The notes below the pieces were generated by a model, which was given only the letters and a program-made list of their open reading frames with translations, was not told where the DNA came from and ran no database searches. Of a stretch of DNA of 47,364 nucleotides, positions 8,682-16,009 are shown one piece after another (positions within the stretch are counted from its first letter, which is position 1; each line of letters starts with the position of its first letter). A program made the position numbers and the translations under genes. Source of the DNA: Pseudomonadota bacterium (lineage in GTDB: Bacteria; Pseudomonadota; Alphaproteobacteria; Rhizobiales; Hyphomicrobiaceae); contig JAEZRM010000104.1 in assembly GCA_023412805.1 (NCBI GenBank), forward strand, positions 1-47,364. The letters run 5' to 3'.

Positions 8682-9197
8682 ATGGGAATGGATGTGTTCG
8701 GCCGGAACCCAACGGCCAAGGAAGGCGAGTATTTCAGAAACAACATTTGGTATTGGCGGCCACTGGCCGACCTCTGCCAGTCCGTAGCGCCGAAGATTTG
8801 CGCGGGATGCAAGCACTGGCAGTCCAATGATGGCGATGGTCTTGATGCTGAGGCAGCTCTTGCGCTGGCTGGCGTGCTGGAGGGCCTGCTGACCGACGGC
8901 ACAATTGCCAAGATGGTCGCCGACCGCGACCGCCATCTCGCGGCGTTGCCAGACGAAGAGTGTGAGCTTTGCGATGGCACCGGCGTGCGCACGGATGAGA
9001 TTGCGGTCAACGCAAGGATGGACAAGCAGGTCATCACCGAAGAGCGTCATCCGCGCTGCGGCCAGACCGGCTGGTGCAATTCCTGCGACGGGCGCGGCAT
9101 GAAGCGCCCGTTCCTGACGCACTATCCGTGCGATGTCGAGAACATCGCCGAGTTCGCAGCCTTCCTGAAGAGCTGCGGCGGCTTCAGCATCTGCTAG
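8682..9197 (+). CDS. Conserved phage/plasmid protein with two DnaJ-like CxxCxG zinc motifs
   Basis: A 171-aa protein. Start ATG 8682 (MGMDVFGRNPTAKEGEYFRN) was chosen because this N-terminus, with NNIWYWRPLADLC, is typical of a family seen in phages and plasmids. Residues about 85-150 contain two paired-cysteine motifs, CELCDGTG and CNSCDGRG, like the zinc-binding repeats of DnaJ, with further Cys residues (CQS, CAGCKHW, CGQTGWC). This suggests a zinc-bound protein-protein or protein-nucleic-acid module. A short membrane-protein ORF follows 10 bases after the stop. The molecular role is unknown. Confidence 0.7.
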   Translation: MGMDVFGRNPTAKEGEYFRNNIWYWRPLADLCQSVAPKICAGCKHWQSNDGDGLDAEAALALAGVLEGLLTDGTIAKMVADRDRHLAALPDEECELCDGTGVRTDEIAVNARMDKQVITEERHPRCGQTGWCNSCDGRGMKRPFLTHYPCDVENIAEFAAFLKSCGGFSIC

Positions 9198-9207
9198 CGG
9201 AGCCACC

Positions 9208-9363
9208 ATGGGCATCATCGACTTTTTCACCGCATCCGGGGTCCTCGCCTGGATGTTCCTCACCTGGCGTGTGCTGCGGGCATTGCATGGTCTTCCACGG
9301 CGCATCCGGTGGGCGGTCTTTGGTGCCCGTCGCACGAGAGGCCCGGTTCGGTTCCACGGCTGA
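9208..9363 (+). CDS. Small membrane protein (51 aa)
   Basis: A 51-aa ORF beginning ATG at 9208, 10 bases after the preceding stop and with a plausible CGGAG ribosome site. It reads MGIIDFFTASGVLAWMFLTW, a hydrophobic helix, then a strongly basic tail (RRIRWAVFGARRTRGPVRF). This is the layout of a one-helix inner-membrane peptide with a cytoplasmic positive tail. It is probably co-transcribed with the zinc-motif protein upstream. No family is known to me. Confidence 0.45.
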   Translation: MGIIDFFTASGVLAWMFLTWRVLRALHGLPRRIRWAVFGARRTRGPVRFHG

Positions 9364-9652
9364 TCTCGGCCCGCCTGTTCCGCGCAATTCACCTTGCGTC
9401 GAGGGCGCGGACTCTTGCGCGGCAGGCCGGGCCTTTCACTTCGTCGCATGCGCAAACACACGTCCACGGGACGGGCGCGGCGCTCCGCCGCTTCGCCGCA
9501 GCCTTTGGGGCTGCGCCTCCGCGTCGTCGCTTGCGCGAACGGCACGCGAACGAATTGTGTTTTCTGTCTTATATATACTTGTATCAAGTGAAGGCCTCCG
9601 GCGGAGGGTTAGCGCAACGGCGCGGCGTATGGCGGCGAGAGCCGTCGCTGCG
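9364..9652. other. Convergent intergenic region with AT-rich patch and small palindrome
   Basis: The space between two convergent genes. It includes an AT-rich patch (about 9561-9584) ending in the small palindrome ACTTG-TAT-CAAGT (9577-9589), then a hairpin CCTCC-GGC-GGAGG (9595-9607 region). These could mark a promoter/operator or a bidirectional terminator. No gene is supported. Confidence 0.3.
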
Positions 9653-10477
9653 CTACGGCGGTCGTGCGATCGTCCAGGTTCGTCGTGAGCTAGCCAGTGC
9701 ATCCAGCGCTTCGCTGCGTGGGACGGGCTTTGGAGCGTTAGGCGCCGTCTTGTGCATCCCGGTGCGGAAGCGCTTCCAAAAATGCTTCTGCGAGCGCCCT
9801 GGTGCGTGTGAAGGTCCGCCGCGGATGGCGTTGCCGCGCAAGGCGTAGAGACCGAGGCCGGCGACAAGCTCTATCAGCACGGCCGGAAACACCGCGATCG
9901 CGAATGAAACGCTCGTCATTGGCCAGCCGGATACCGCCGCGAGCGCCGTAATCTCTGGATTGACGTGCACAGGACGCTTGTCCGCGAGCGCCGCCCCTGC
10001 GGCGTTGAGCTTCGTCTCGGTGGCGCCGACGTTGCGGCAGAAAGCGCGCTGCTGCGGCGTGCGTGGACGTGTGCAGGCGCCGGTGGCGGACCAATCGCCA
10101 TGCGCTTTGGCCGTGGCGAGATCGGCGGCGGCACGATCGTAGTCGGCTTTGGTGCGGGCGCGGCTCTCGGCCGAGGCTTCGTCGTCTCGCGTTGCGACGG
10201 CGCGCGTTGTGGTGAGGTAGGCGTATCCTGCGAACGTCGAGTAGGTGAGGGCGGGCAGCCAGAGCAACACAAGCAGCAGCGCGCCAAGCCGGTGTCCGTG
10301 CAGGCGCGCCCGTGCGGCAGCGGGAAGGAACGTCGCCTTGGCAAGATCGATGGTGAGGGCAAGCATGACCATGGCGAGTTGTGTTTCATGGGTGTTTGCG
10401 TGACCGTACGCGTAGGACGCATTGGCGGTCATCGTGAAGGCGATCGCACCAAACACGGGAATATGGGCGAGCGTCAT
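9653..10477 (-). CDS. Membrane protein with about four helices, last gene of the Rep/FtsK train
   Basis: A 274-aa inner-membrane protein starting MTLAHIPVFGAIAFTM at 10477. Hydrophobic segments are visible near residues 4-20, 40-57 (QLAMVMLALTIDLAKATF), 68-95 (GALLLVLLWLPALTYSTFAGY) and 190-225 (VSGWPMTSVSFAIAVFPAVLIELVAGL). A soluble loop of about 90 residues between helices 3 and 4 is rich in Ala, Arg and Asp and holds two cysteines. The gene follows the FtsK-like ATPase gene by 10 bases. A membrane anchor or channel partner for the ATPase is plausible (inference from position). No family match. Confidence 0.6.
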   Translation of the reverse strand: MTLAHIPVFGAIAFTMTANASYAYGHANTHETQLAMVMLALTIDLAKATFLPAAARARLHGHRLGALLLVLLWLPALTYSTFAGYAYLTTTRAVATRDDEASAESRARTKADYDRAAADLATAKAHGDWSATGACTRPRTPQQRAFCRNVGATETKLNAAGAALADKRPVHVNPEITALAAVSGWPMTSVSFAIAVFPAVLIELVAGLGLYALRGNAIRGGPSHAPGRSQKHFWKRFRTGMHKTAPNAPKPVPRSEALDALASSRRTWTIARPP

Positions 10478-10487
10478 GGGACCAATC

Positions 10488-11852
10488 TCATGGAGGTTGG
10501 CCGGTCGATTGCGGCGGGTTCCACAATTCGGCAAACGGCACCTGGACTGTGGTGAGCGTGCCAGTGTCGGCTTGCAGGAGGCGGGCCTGACCGATGCGCA
10601 GCTTGCGCGGATCGTTCTGCGGTGTGAGCGTGCCGAAGAGTGTGGTGGCGTGTGCAACCTCCGGGAGCCGGAAGGCGAGGGTGGTCGCGCAATTGGCGCG
10701 CAAGGTGACGGGGATCTGCTCAGCGACGGGGGACTGCGTGATGAAGACCATGCGGATGCCGGCGGAGCGGCCGCGCATGGCCATGCGGTTGAGGTTGTCG
10801 AGGAAGGTGGCGTGGTCCTTCTTCGCTTCGCCACTCGGTTTCGCGACGAAGGTCGGAAGCTCGTCGATGACGACCGCAATGAAATCCGCCGTGGCCTTAT
10901 CCGTGCCGGCGGCGCGTTGGGCGGCGTTGCGCTGGCGCATGATCTCGTTCAGCTCGGCCGCGAGCTGCCAGACATCGGGCTCGTCGTAGAGAATTTTGAT
11001 CTTGGGATGGAGGTTCGCGTAGCGCGTCATGGCGACGCCGTCCTTCCCGTCGATGAGATAAACGGCAGCGAAGAGGTCCAGATTGATGAAGATGCTGCGC
11101 AGGAGGACGTGGAGCGCGGAGGTCTTGCCCGAGCCCGATGCGCCAGGAATGTAGGTGCCGGCGCTGAGATCGGCGAAGGGGATGTGCACCGGGCTGTGGG
11201 TGTCCGCATCGATGCCGACAAACAGCGCGCCGCGTTTGAGAAAGGCCTTTTGAAAGGGCAAGCTGGCGGGCAGCGGCTTTCGACGAATGAGCGTCACGGT
11301 GCTGGCGTCGTCAGCGGCAAGGGTCCACCCCTCACCAAGCCAGGCATCGATCGCCGGAAGGCGGGCACGCCAGGCGTCGGCGTCGACCGGGCCGCCCGTT
11401 TGCACAATGACGAGTCTGCCGCCTTCGGGATTGGAGCGTGCGAGGCATAACTCGGCAAAGCGCCCGGCTGCATGAACTGCGAAGAAGGGGCCGAGCAAAT
11501 AGGGGCGGGCGGCGTGCGGCAGCGCGTGGAAATCGATCCGCCATGGCTGCACCGGCAGCGGCGCATGCGGGAGGGGGATCGGATCGAGCATCTCACGCAA
11601 GAGCCAGCGATAGTCCAACTGGATGCGCTTGAACCAATTCGGGTTGCGTTGGGCGAGTTCGGCAATGCCGGCGAGGCGTTCGGGATGGTCCTTGAAGGCG
11701 AGGCGCTCCTTGAAGAAGGCGTAGGCTCTATCGGCTGCCGCGCGCGTGTCGGCGACGTGGCGCTGAAGCGTAGCCAGCTCGGTCATGTGGTGACGGCGCA
11801 TAGCGATCAGCGCCCGAGCTTGCGCGAGTTGCTCGCGCGTGATTGGGGTCAT
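10488..11852 (-). CDS. FtsK/TraB-like DNA-translocating ATPase
   Basis: A 454-aa ATPase. Start MTPITREQL at 11852 overlaps the upstream stop by four bases (ATGA). After an alpha-helical N-terminal region of about 200 residues, the FtsK/SpoIIIE core shows Walker A GASGSGKT near residue 235, then YLIDGKDG, the Walker B VVIDELP, and the late motif MAMRGRSAGIRMVFITQSP with a LRANCATTLAFRL sensor region. FtsK-family proteins pump double-stranded DNA through a hexameric ring; in integrative elements such as pSAM2 they move DNA between cells. It lacks membrane helices, which the next gene could supply. The family call is firm. Transfer versus replication or segregation is inference. Confidence 0.85.
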   Translation of the reverse strand: MTPITREQLAQARALIAMRRHHMTELATLQRHVADTRAAADRAYAFFKERLAFKDHPERLAGIAELAQRNPNWFKRIQLDYRWLLREMLDPIPLPHAPLPVQPWRIDFHALPHAARPYLLGPFFAVHAAGRFAELCLARSNPEGGRLVIVQTGGPVDADAWRARLPAIDAWLGEGWTLAADDASTVTLIRRKPLPASLPFQKAFLKRGALFVGIDADTHSPVHIPFADLSAGTYIPGASGSGKTSALHVLLRSIFINLDLFAAVYLIDGKDGVAMTRYANLHPKIKILYDEPDVWQLAAELNEIMRQRNAAQRAAGTDKATADFIAVVIDELPTFVAKPSGEAKKDHATFLDNLNRMAMRGRSAGIRMVFITQSPVAEQIPVTLRANCATTLAFRLPEVAHATTLFGTLTPQNDPRKLRIGQARLLQADTGTLTTVQVPFAELWNPPQSTGQPP

Positions 11853-12151
11853 GGCACGAAGGTCCGGTGTGGGCTGGTGTTCGCCAAGCGGGTGCGCAGA
11901 TTGCCGATCTGCTCTTGAAGGTGCGCGTTCTCGGTGGTCAGATGTGCGATGAAGGCGGACCAACTCGCGGGTTGCTCACGTCGCTGGAAGGCGAGCCACA
12001 GTGCAGTGACGTCGGCATCGAGTTCGTCTGACGAAGCTGTCGGCACAGGCTGATACGCCGCCGGCCGCGCAATCGGGATGGGTTCGCGCAGCGGCGTCTT
12101 CCGCACCGGCGTCTGCGGTCGGATGCGCCGAAAGAGGTCGCGCCAGGACAT
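11849..12151 (-). CDS. Small coiled-coil protein before the FtsK-like gene
   Basis: A 100-aa protein starting MSWRDLFRRIRPQTP at 12151. The first 40 residues are basic and proline-rich. The second half (SSDELDADVTALWLAFQRRE ... LTTENAHLQEQIGNLRTRLA) forms a likely helix with leucine heptads, suggesting a short coiled coil for dimerisation. Its stop overlaps the start of the FtsK-like gene by four bases, so the two are translationally coupled and probably act together. No family is recognised. Confidence 0.6.
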   Translation of the reverse strand: MSWRDLFRRIRPQTPVRKTPLREPIPIARPAAYQPVPTASSDELDADVTALWLAFQRREQPASWSAFIAHLTTENAHLQEQIGNLRTRLANTSPHRTFVP

Positions 12152-12155
12152 GAGC

Positions 12156-12824
12156 TCAGTCCTTACGCGTGCTTTCGATCGTAAGTGTCACGTCCGGATC
12201 TTTGGCGGGCCGGATCGTGGCCACCGTGACGGTGCGATAGCCAGCCGGCGGTGGCTGCCATCCTGTGAAGGTGTGAACCGGTTGCGGATAGCGGCGTAGC
12301 GGAATGGGGAGTAGGGCAGGCGCCGCGGCCATTGGCGGACCGGGATCGAGGTCGATCGTTGCCGGCGGTTCGGGCGGCAGCGTTTGCAGATTGAGCCGTG
12401 TGGCGGCTTCTTTGATGAGACTGTGGTCGGCCCGTGCTTTCGCCGACCAGGCGACCAAAAATTCCGGCTTGAGGCCTTGGCGCCTGAAGGCTTCGGCCTG
12501 GAAATGCACGGCGGCGGCGAGGCTCACGTCGAGGGTTTCGAGCAGAGATTTGTTCGGCTCGATCGCAAGGTTGACGGTGGCGCCTGCGGCGGGAGGTTTC
12601 ATGTCGAGACGTATGGATTCCCGGCGTCCGTCAGGGCGGACCGTGCGGACGATGACGGCCTCCACGTAGCCGTCGGCGACGGCTTGCTGGAGCGCATTGA
12701 TCTGGCTGTCATCGGTCATGCCCATGGTCTTGACCATTTCACCAGACAGGCCGGCGTAGAGCGCGGTCTTCGGGATGGGCACGAGCTTGATATCAAGTGT
12801 CGGGGCAACAGAGAGCTTGGACAT
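12156..12824 (-). CDS. Unknown conserved protein of the Rep/FtsK gene train
   Basis: A 222-aa protein. Start MSKLSVAPTLDIK at 12824 has a GGAG ribosome site, and upstream in-frame sequence is shadow. The N-terminal half looks structured (LVPIPKTALYAGLSGEMVKT ... DGYVEAVIVRTVRPDGRRES), followed by a helical segment (LETLDVSLAAAVHFQAEAFR). The C-terminal 70 residues are proline-rich and end in a beta-like GYRTVTVATIRPAKDPDVTL. No catalytic motif is seen. It lies four bases before the coiled-coil gene and 26 bases after the AAA+ gene, so it is part of one operon. Function unknown. Confidence 0.6.
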   Translation of the reverse strand: MSKLSVAPTLDIKLVPIPKTALYAGLSGEMVKTMGMTDDSQINALQQAVADGYVEAVIVRTVRPDGRRESIRLDMKPPAAGATVNLAIEPNKSLLETLDVSLAAAVHFQAEAFRRQGLKPEFLVAWSAKARADHSLIKEAATRLNLQTLPPEPPATIDLDPGPPMAAAPALLPIPLRRYPQPVHTFTGWQPPPAGYRTVTVATIRPAKDPDVTLTIESTRKD

Positions 12825-12850
12825 AGGTGGGTCTCCGATGAGAGAATGAG

Positions 12851-13780
12851 TTAGTGGCGACCAAAACGCTGCTTGATCCAGGAGCGGACGCGGTGCTGGC
12901 GCAGTTCCGTGGCGGCCTGCCAAGCGATGTCGGATGTCAGTGGCAGCTGCTGGCCGTAGGCGCGGTCGATGGTAGCCTTGTCCGGCATGCCACCTTGCAG
13001 AAGCTGGTTCGCGTGCAGGGCCTGCATGCGGAGTTGGAGCGCCTTCCAAAAGGCGACGGGCTGCTTCCTATGGCGGCGCACGAGTGCATCGACGAGTGCG
13101 CGCTCGGCCGAGGTTCTGGGCGCGAGCGTGGCCCAGGCGATGTTGGCCTTGTCCTCGGCGGTGGGCACGTGGTCGTACCAGATGGCGCGCCCCGTGCGAT
13201 GCAGGCTTTCGCGCATGCCGGTCGCGTCGTTCACCGTGAAGATGAACGCGATGTTGCCGTAAGGCGTACGGTAGCGATGCCGATTGTCGGCGAGCGCCAT
13301 GAATTCGTTGACGAGCAATTGGCTGTTGACCGTATGCCCCGTGTTCTCGCCGACGTTGGCAGTTGAGAGGTCAAAGTCGTCGATGAGGACGACGATCGGC
13401 GTCTTGTGCTCGGTGGACCAGCGCACCAGCTCGGCGAGGAGGTCATGGAGAACCTCGACGGCCTTGCCTTCGGTCTCGCCGGCGAACAGCCCAGGCGAGA
13501 CGACCGCCACCGCAAAACCCGCATTGAGGCAGGCGACGCTGCATCCGACGGACTTGCCTTCTCCGGGGCGCCCCTGAACCCAAAGGGCGCGGGCCGCTTC
13601 GTCGCGGGTGTGCTGGCCTACTTGGTAGGAGAGGAAGCTGCGCACCGTTTGCGAAAGGCGCTCGAACTCGAAGCGCTGGTTGGCGAGGGTGTCACCGGGT
13701 TGGCGGATGAGATGGGCGTAGCGGTAAGCCTCGCGATGCCCCGTGCCATTCGGGGCAATGGCTGGAAAATGGGTCGTCAT
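12851..13780 (-). CDS. AAA+ family ATPase of the rolling-circle element
   Basis: A 309-aa P-loop ATPase starting MTTHFPAIAPNG. Walker A is GRPGEGKS at residues 70-77 and Walker B is IVVLIDDFD at 129-137. A sensor-1-like IAFIFTVND lies near 181-189, followed by an arginine-containing RTGRAIWYD. The order and spacing fit an AAA+ protein of the ORC/Cdc6-like or IstB/DnaA-like broad type, usually acting on DNA or loading partners. It lies inside an operon with a rolling-circle Rep and an FtsK-like pump, so helicase loading or regulation of DNA processing is a reasonable guess. The exact subfamily could not be named. Confidence 0.75.
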   Translation of the reverse strand: MTTHFPAIAPNGTGHREAYRYAHLIRQPGDTLANQRFEFERLSQTVRSFLSYQVGQHTRDEAARALWVQGRPGEGKSVGCSVACLNAGFAVAVVSPGLFAGETEGKAVEVLHDLLAELVRWSTEHKTPIVVLIDDFDLSTANVGENTGHTVNSQLLVNEFMALADNRHRYRTPYGNIAFIFTVNDATGMRESLHRTGRAIWYDHVPTAEDKANIAWATLAPRTSAERALVDALVRRHRKQPVAFWKALQLRMQALHANQLLQGGMPDKATIDRAYGQQLPLTSDIAWQAATELRQHRVRSWIKQRFGRH

Positions 13781-13805
13781 GGGTAAGCTCTGTTTCCGGG
13801 TGTGA

Positions 13806-14108
13806 TCAGGAAAGACCGTTCATGTAGGCGTCGGGTTCGAGGTAGATGGCCTCGGTGCCGGGATCCTTGTGCTGGTTGATCATGGCGATGAGCGCGGCAT
13901 AGGCTTCGCGCTCGGCCGCCAGATCGACGGCCTGTAGGGGCGATACCGAGGTGGTATCCGGTAGTTCTGCGAACGTGGGGATGCTGCCGTCGGCAAGAGC
14001 TGCGGCGAGAGCTTCATGGTCGGCGTCGGCGGAGCTCGAGATGGGCGTCGGTTCAGAAGGGGGTTCGGCTGAGGCTGCGTCGGCGGCGTTGATCGGCCAG
14101 GTCGTCAT
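13806..14108 (-). CDS. Small acidic protein, unknown
   Basis: A 100-aa acidic protein. Start MTTWPINAADAAS at 14108 was chosen because upstream sequence overlaps a strong hairpin and reads as shadow. The N-terminal half is low-complexity (Ala, Ser, Pro, Glu). The second half has PLQAVDLAAEREAYAALIAM and PGTEAIYLEPDAYMNGLS, suggesting a helix and a short strand. It lies between the small beta-rich protein and the AAA+ ATPase genes. No family recognised. Confidence 0.5.
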   Translation of the reverse strand: MTTWPINAADAASAEPPSEPTPISSSADADHEALAAALADGSIPTFAELPDTTSVSPLQAVDLAAEREAYAALIAMINQHKDPGTEAIYLEPDAYMNGLS

Positions 14109-14133
14109 GGATGGTCTCCAGAATGAGGACTGT

Positions 14134-14165
14134 TGGCGCGGCCCATGCGGGCAAGGGCCGCGCCA
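14134..14165 (-). terminator. Strong intergenic hairpin inside the operon
   Basis: TGGCGCGGCCC (14134-14144) and GGGCCGCGCCA (14155-14165) form a perfect 11-bp stem with a 10-base loop, between the genes at 14173-14478 and 13806-14108. No T-run follows on the minus strand, so full rho-independent termination is unlikely. Partial attenuation or mRNA processing is the better guess. Confidence 0.45.
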
Positions 14166-14172
14166 GTGGACG

Positions 14173-14478
14173 TCAGGTGATGTCAGGTGCTTCGAAGGGC
14201 TGCATGTCCGTGCGGATGGTGAAGCGCACGGCGCCCTTCTTGCGATCCACGCCGACAAGCACGGGAAACACGTACTTGGTCTTCGGCGAGAGGCTCGGCG
14301 CGCGGTAGCTCGGATCGCGCGGAAAACCAATGTCCACCCAATCGCGCTTGCCGTCGCCGAATTCCATCAGCGCGACAAAGCGCCGAATGGGTTTGATCTG
14401 ACCTTGCGGATCGGTCCACTCGAACGTGTCGATGCGCTCAAACTGCGCAGCGACGAAAGCGCCTTCAAGCTGTGCCAT
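14173..14478 (-). CDS. Small beta-rich protein, possible single-strand DNA binding role
   Basis: A 101-aa protein starting MAQLEGAFVAAQFERIDTFE, with alternating hydrophobic stretches (IRRFVALMEFGDGKRDWVDI, KYVFPVLVGVDRKKGAVRFTIR) typical of a small beta-barrel. It is rich in basic and aromatic residues. It lies directly downstream of the rolling-circle Rep gene, where many small replicons encode a single-strand DNA-binding protein to coat the displaced strand. This role is inferred from position and fold type only; no SSB signature motif was identified. Confidence 0.55.
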   Translation of the reverse strand: MAQLEGAFVAAQFERIDTFEWTDPQGQIKPIRRFVALMEFGDGKRDWVDIGFPRDPSYRAPSLSPKTKYVFPVLVGVDRKKGAVRFTIRTDMQPFEAPDIT

Positions 14479-14506
14479 GTCTTTTTCTCCTCTGTATCTT
14501 TCAATG

Positions 14507-14550
14507 ATCCGGCCCTGATTGGCCGGATGGGGTGACCGGGCCTCGCCCGG
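14507..14550. repeat. Two tandem hairpins between rep and the beta-rich gene
   Basis: ATCCGGCC-CTGATT-GGCCGGAT (14507-14528) is a perfect 8-bp stem with a six-base loop. Eight bases later CCGGGC-CTC-GCCCGG (14536-14550) forms a second stem. They lie immediately downstream of the rep stop on the minus strand. Terminators or single-strand origin structures are both possible. Confidence 0.45.
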
Positions 14551-14553
14551 AAT

Positions 14554-15444
14554 TCATCCGGCGCGGCGCTTCAGCGCTTTCGCGGCCTCCCTGAAACAGC
14601 GGTCGTAGATGTACGGGCGGCGCCGGAAGAGCCCTCGAGCGAGGGCGAGCGCGACGTGCGGGTTCACCGCGAACGTGCCATCAGGGCGCGAGATGATGAA
14701 GCCTGTTGGCTTGCAGATGTATTTGGCGATCTCGATGCAGGCGGACTTCACGGCGTCTTTGTCGGTGGCGCCGGTTGCAGAACGGACGAGACGGATATCA
14801 ACGATCGGGGAGTAGGCAAGGCGCGCGGCCTCGCGGAACATCCGCACGTAGTGCTTTTGCGGAATGTAGCGGCGGTCGGAGAGCGCGCCTGTCTCGATGA
14901 TCACGAGCGAATGGCTGTGCACGCCGGCTTGCGGCGCCTGTTCGGTGCCGCGCACGGCCACTTCGAGAGCGGTGAAGTGTCCGAGGTTGGCCGCCAATAT
15001 CCGGGACATTTTGAAGAGGCGCTTGATGGCATCCGTCTGGTCGCGCCACATCTGGCCCACTTGCTCGATCGGGCGGTTTTGCATCGTCGTGGTCAGCATC
15101 ATGGCGCGTGCATCAGGATGCTTTTCCCAGATCGCATCCACCAGGTTCCGCAGGTGATTGACGCTTTTACGCGCCGCGATGGCTTGATCCAGAAGGCAGA
15201 GGCGGTGGCCGCAGGCGCGCTGCGAGGAAAAGCGCATGCGCGTGCCTTCTTCGGGAAAGGACGTCACAGTGGCGAAGGCGTGCTGCGCGCAAAGGTCTAT
15301 GCGCTTGGCCTGGCGCACGAAGCGTTCCCGCGCTGGACCTGGTGGAAGAAGGGATTGAGCGCCGATGCGGAGTGCTTCGGCGACAGCTTCGCTGGACTCA
15401 CGGCGCAGCTCGAAGCGGGCGACGTCGCGTTGTGGCGCGAGCAT
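14554..15444 (-). CDS. rep: Rolling-circle replication initiator (Rep_1/HUH type)
   Basis: A 296-aa replication initiator that would nick a double-strand origin and drive rolling-circle replication. An in-frame TGA nine bases before ATG 15444 fixes the start to this codon or later. Conserved motifs are in order: motif 1 AMMLTTTMQNRP (115-124 region), the HUH metal motif GVHSHSLVII (His176, His178), and motif 3 IEIAKYICKP (catalytic Tyr242, Lys245). A cysteine pair at CGHRLC resembles the N-terminal metal site of pUB110-type Reps. It opens the leftward train after a small HTH gene. The family is firm. Whether it replicates an autonomous or excised element is inferred. Confidence 0.85.
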   Translation of the reverse strand: MLAPQRDVARFELRRESSEAVAEALRIGAQSLLPPGPARERFVRQAKRIDLCAQHAFATVTSFPEEGTRMRFSSQRACGHRLCLLDQAIAARKSVNHLRNLVDAIWEKHPDARAMMLTTTMQNRPIEQVGQMWRDQTDAIKRLFKMSRILAANLGHFTALEVAVRGTEQAPQAGVHSHSLVIIETGALSDRRYIPQKHYVRMFREAARLAYSPIVDIRLVRSATGATDKDAVKSACIEIAKYICKPTGFIISRPDGTFAVNPHVALALARGLFRRRPYIYDRCFREAAKALKRRAG

Positions 15445-15666
15445 GGCGTCTCATACTCTCGATTGATGCGCTGATTGACTCTGATTGAGACGATCGAGCT
15501 GTTGCTGCGGCGCCTGCGGAGCCGCCGTGACCGGACGCGGGTCAGTGCTGTCTCGAGGGCGCGGGCTTTCAGTGCACTACTGAGGTCGCAGAGCACCGCG
15601 AACGAGATTCGCTGAGCAAGCCGACAAGGCACCCAGCGGGCCCCCAGCAAGAGACATGACATGACG

Positions 15667-15924
15667 TCACTTCCTGGAGCGCCGATACTCGGAGGTGGAC
15701 TGGAAACGTTGGCGTTCGAGCCAATGCTCGATATCTTGCCGCGAGTACAGGACCCTCGAGCGCTTGCCTTGCCCGAGTTTGATGAACCTCAGAGCCTCTG
15801 AATCGGAGGGAGCGCCTTGGCCACGCATTCTTTCCAAGGTGGACACCGAGAGCCGTAGGAGCTTGGCGGCTTCGGGAGTTGTCAGCAGGTCATCATCAGA
15901 AGCACCCGGGGACTTTGTGGTCAT
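15667..15924 (-). CDS. Excisionase/AlpA-like helix-turn-helix protein
   Basis: An 85-aa DNA-binding protein with an AAGGGA ribosome site before ATG 15924. The segment LLTTPEAAKLLRLSVSTLERM is the classic HTH_17 helix-turn-helix, followed by the wing FIKLGQGKRSRVLYSRQDIEHWL. Such proteins act as excisionases or as activators of element genes. It lies 223 bp upstream of the rolling-circle rep gene on the same strand and divergent from the gene at 16010, so it may control either. The nearest recombinase is about 6 kb away. Confidence 0.8.
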   Translation of the reverse strand: MTTKSPGASDDDLLTTPEAAKLLRLSVSTLERMRGQGAPSDSEALRFIKLGQGKRSRVLYSRQDIEHWLERQRFQSTSEYRRSRK

Positions 15925-16009
15925 GTGGCAATCCCTTATGTCTTCGCCTTGACGGCACCGGCGTGGGACCGTTGTTGACGAGATCTGACAAGCGCGGGAG
16001 TGACACGAT

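Noticed and set aside
8265..9587. Long minus-strand open frame of 440 codons
   Set aside because: It lies opposite the 171-aa zinc-motif gene and the small membrane ORF, which have family resemblance and ribosome sites; the minus translation is arginine/alanine-rich shadow without motifs.
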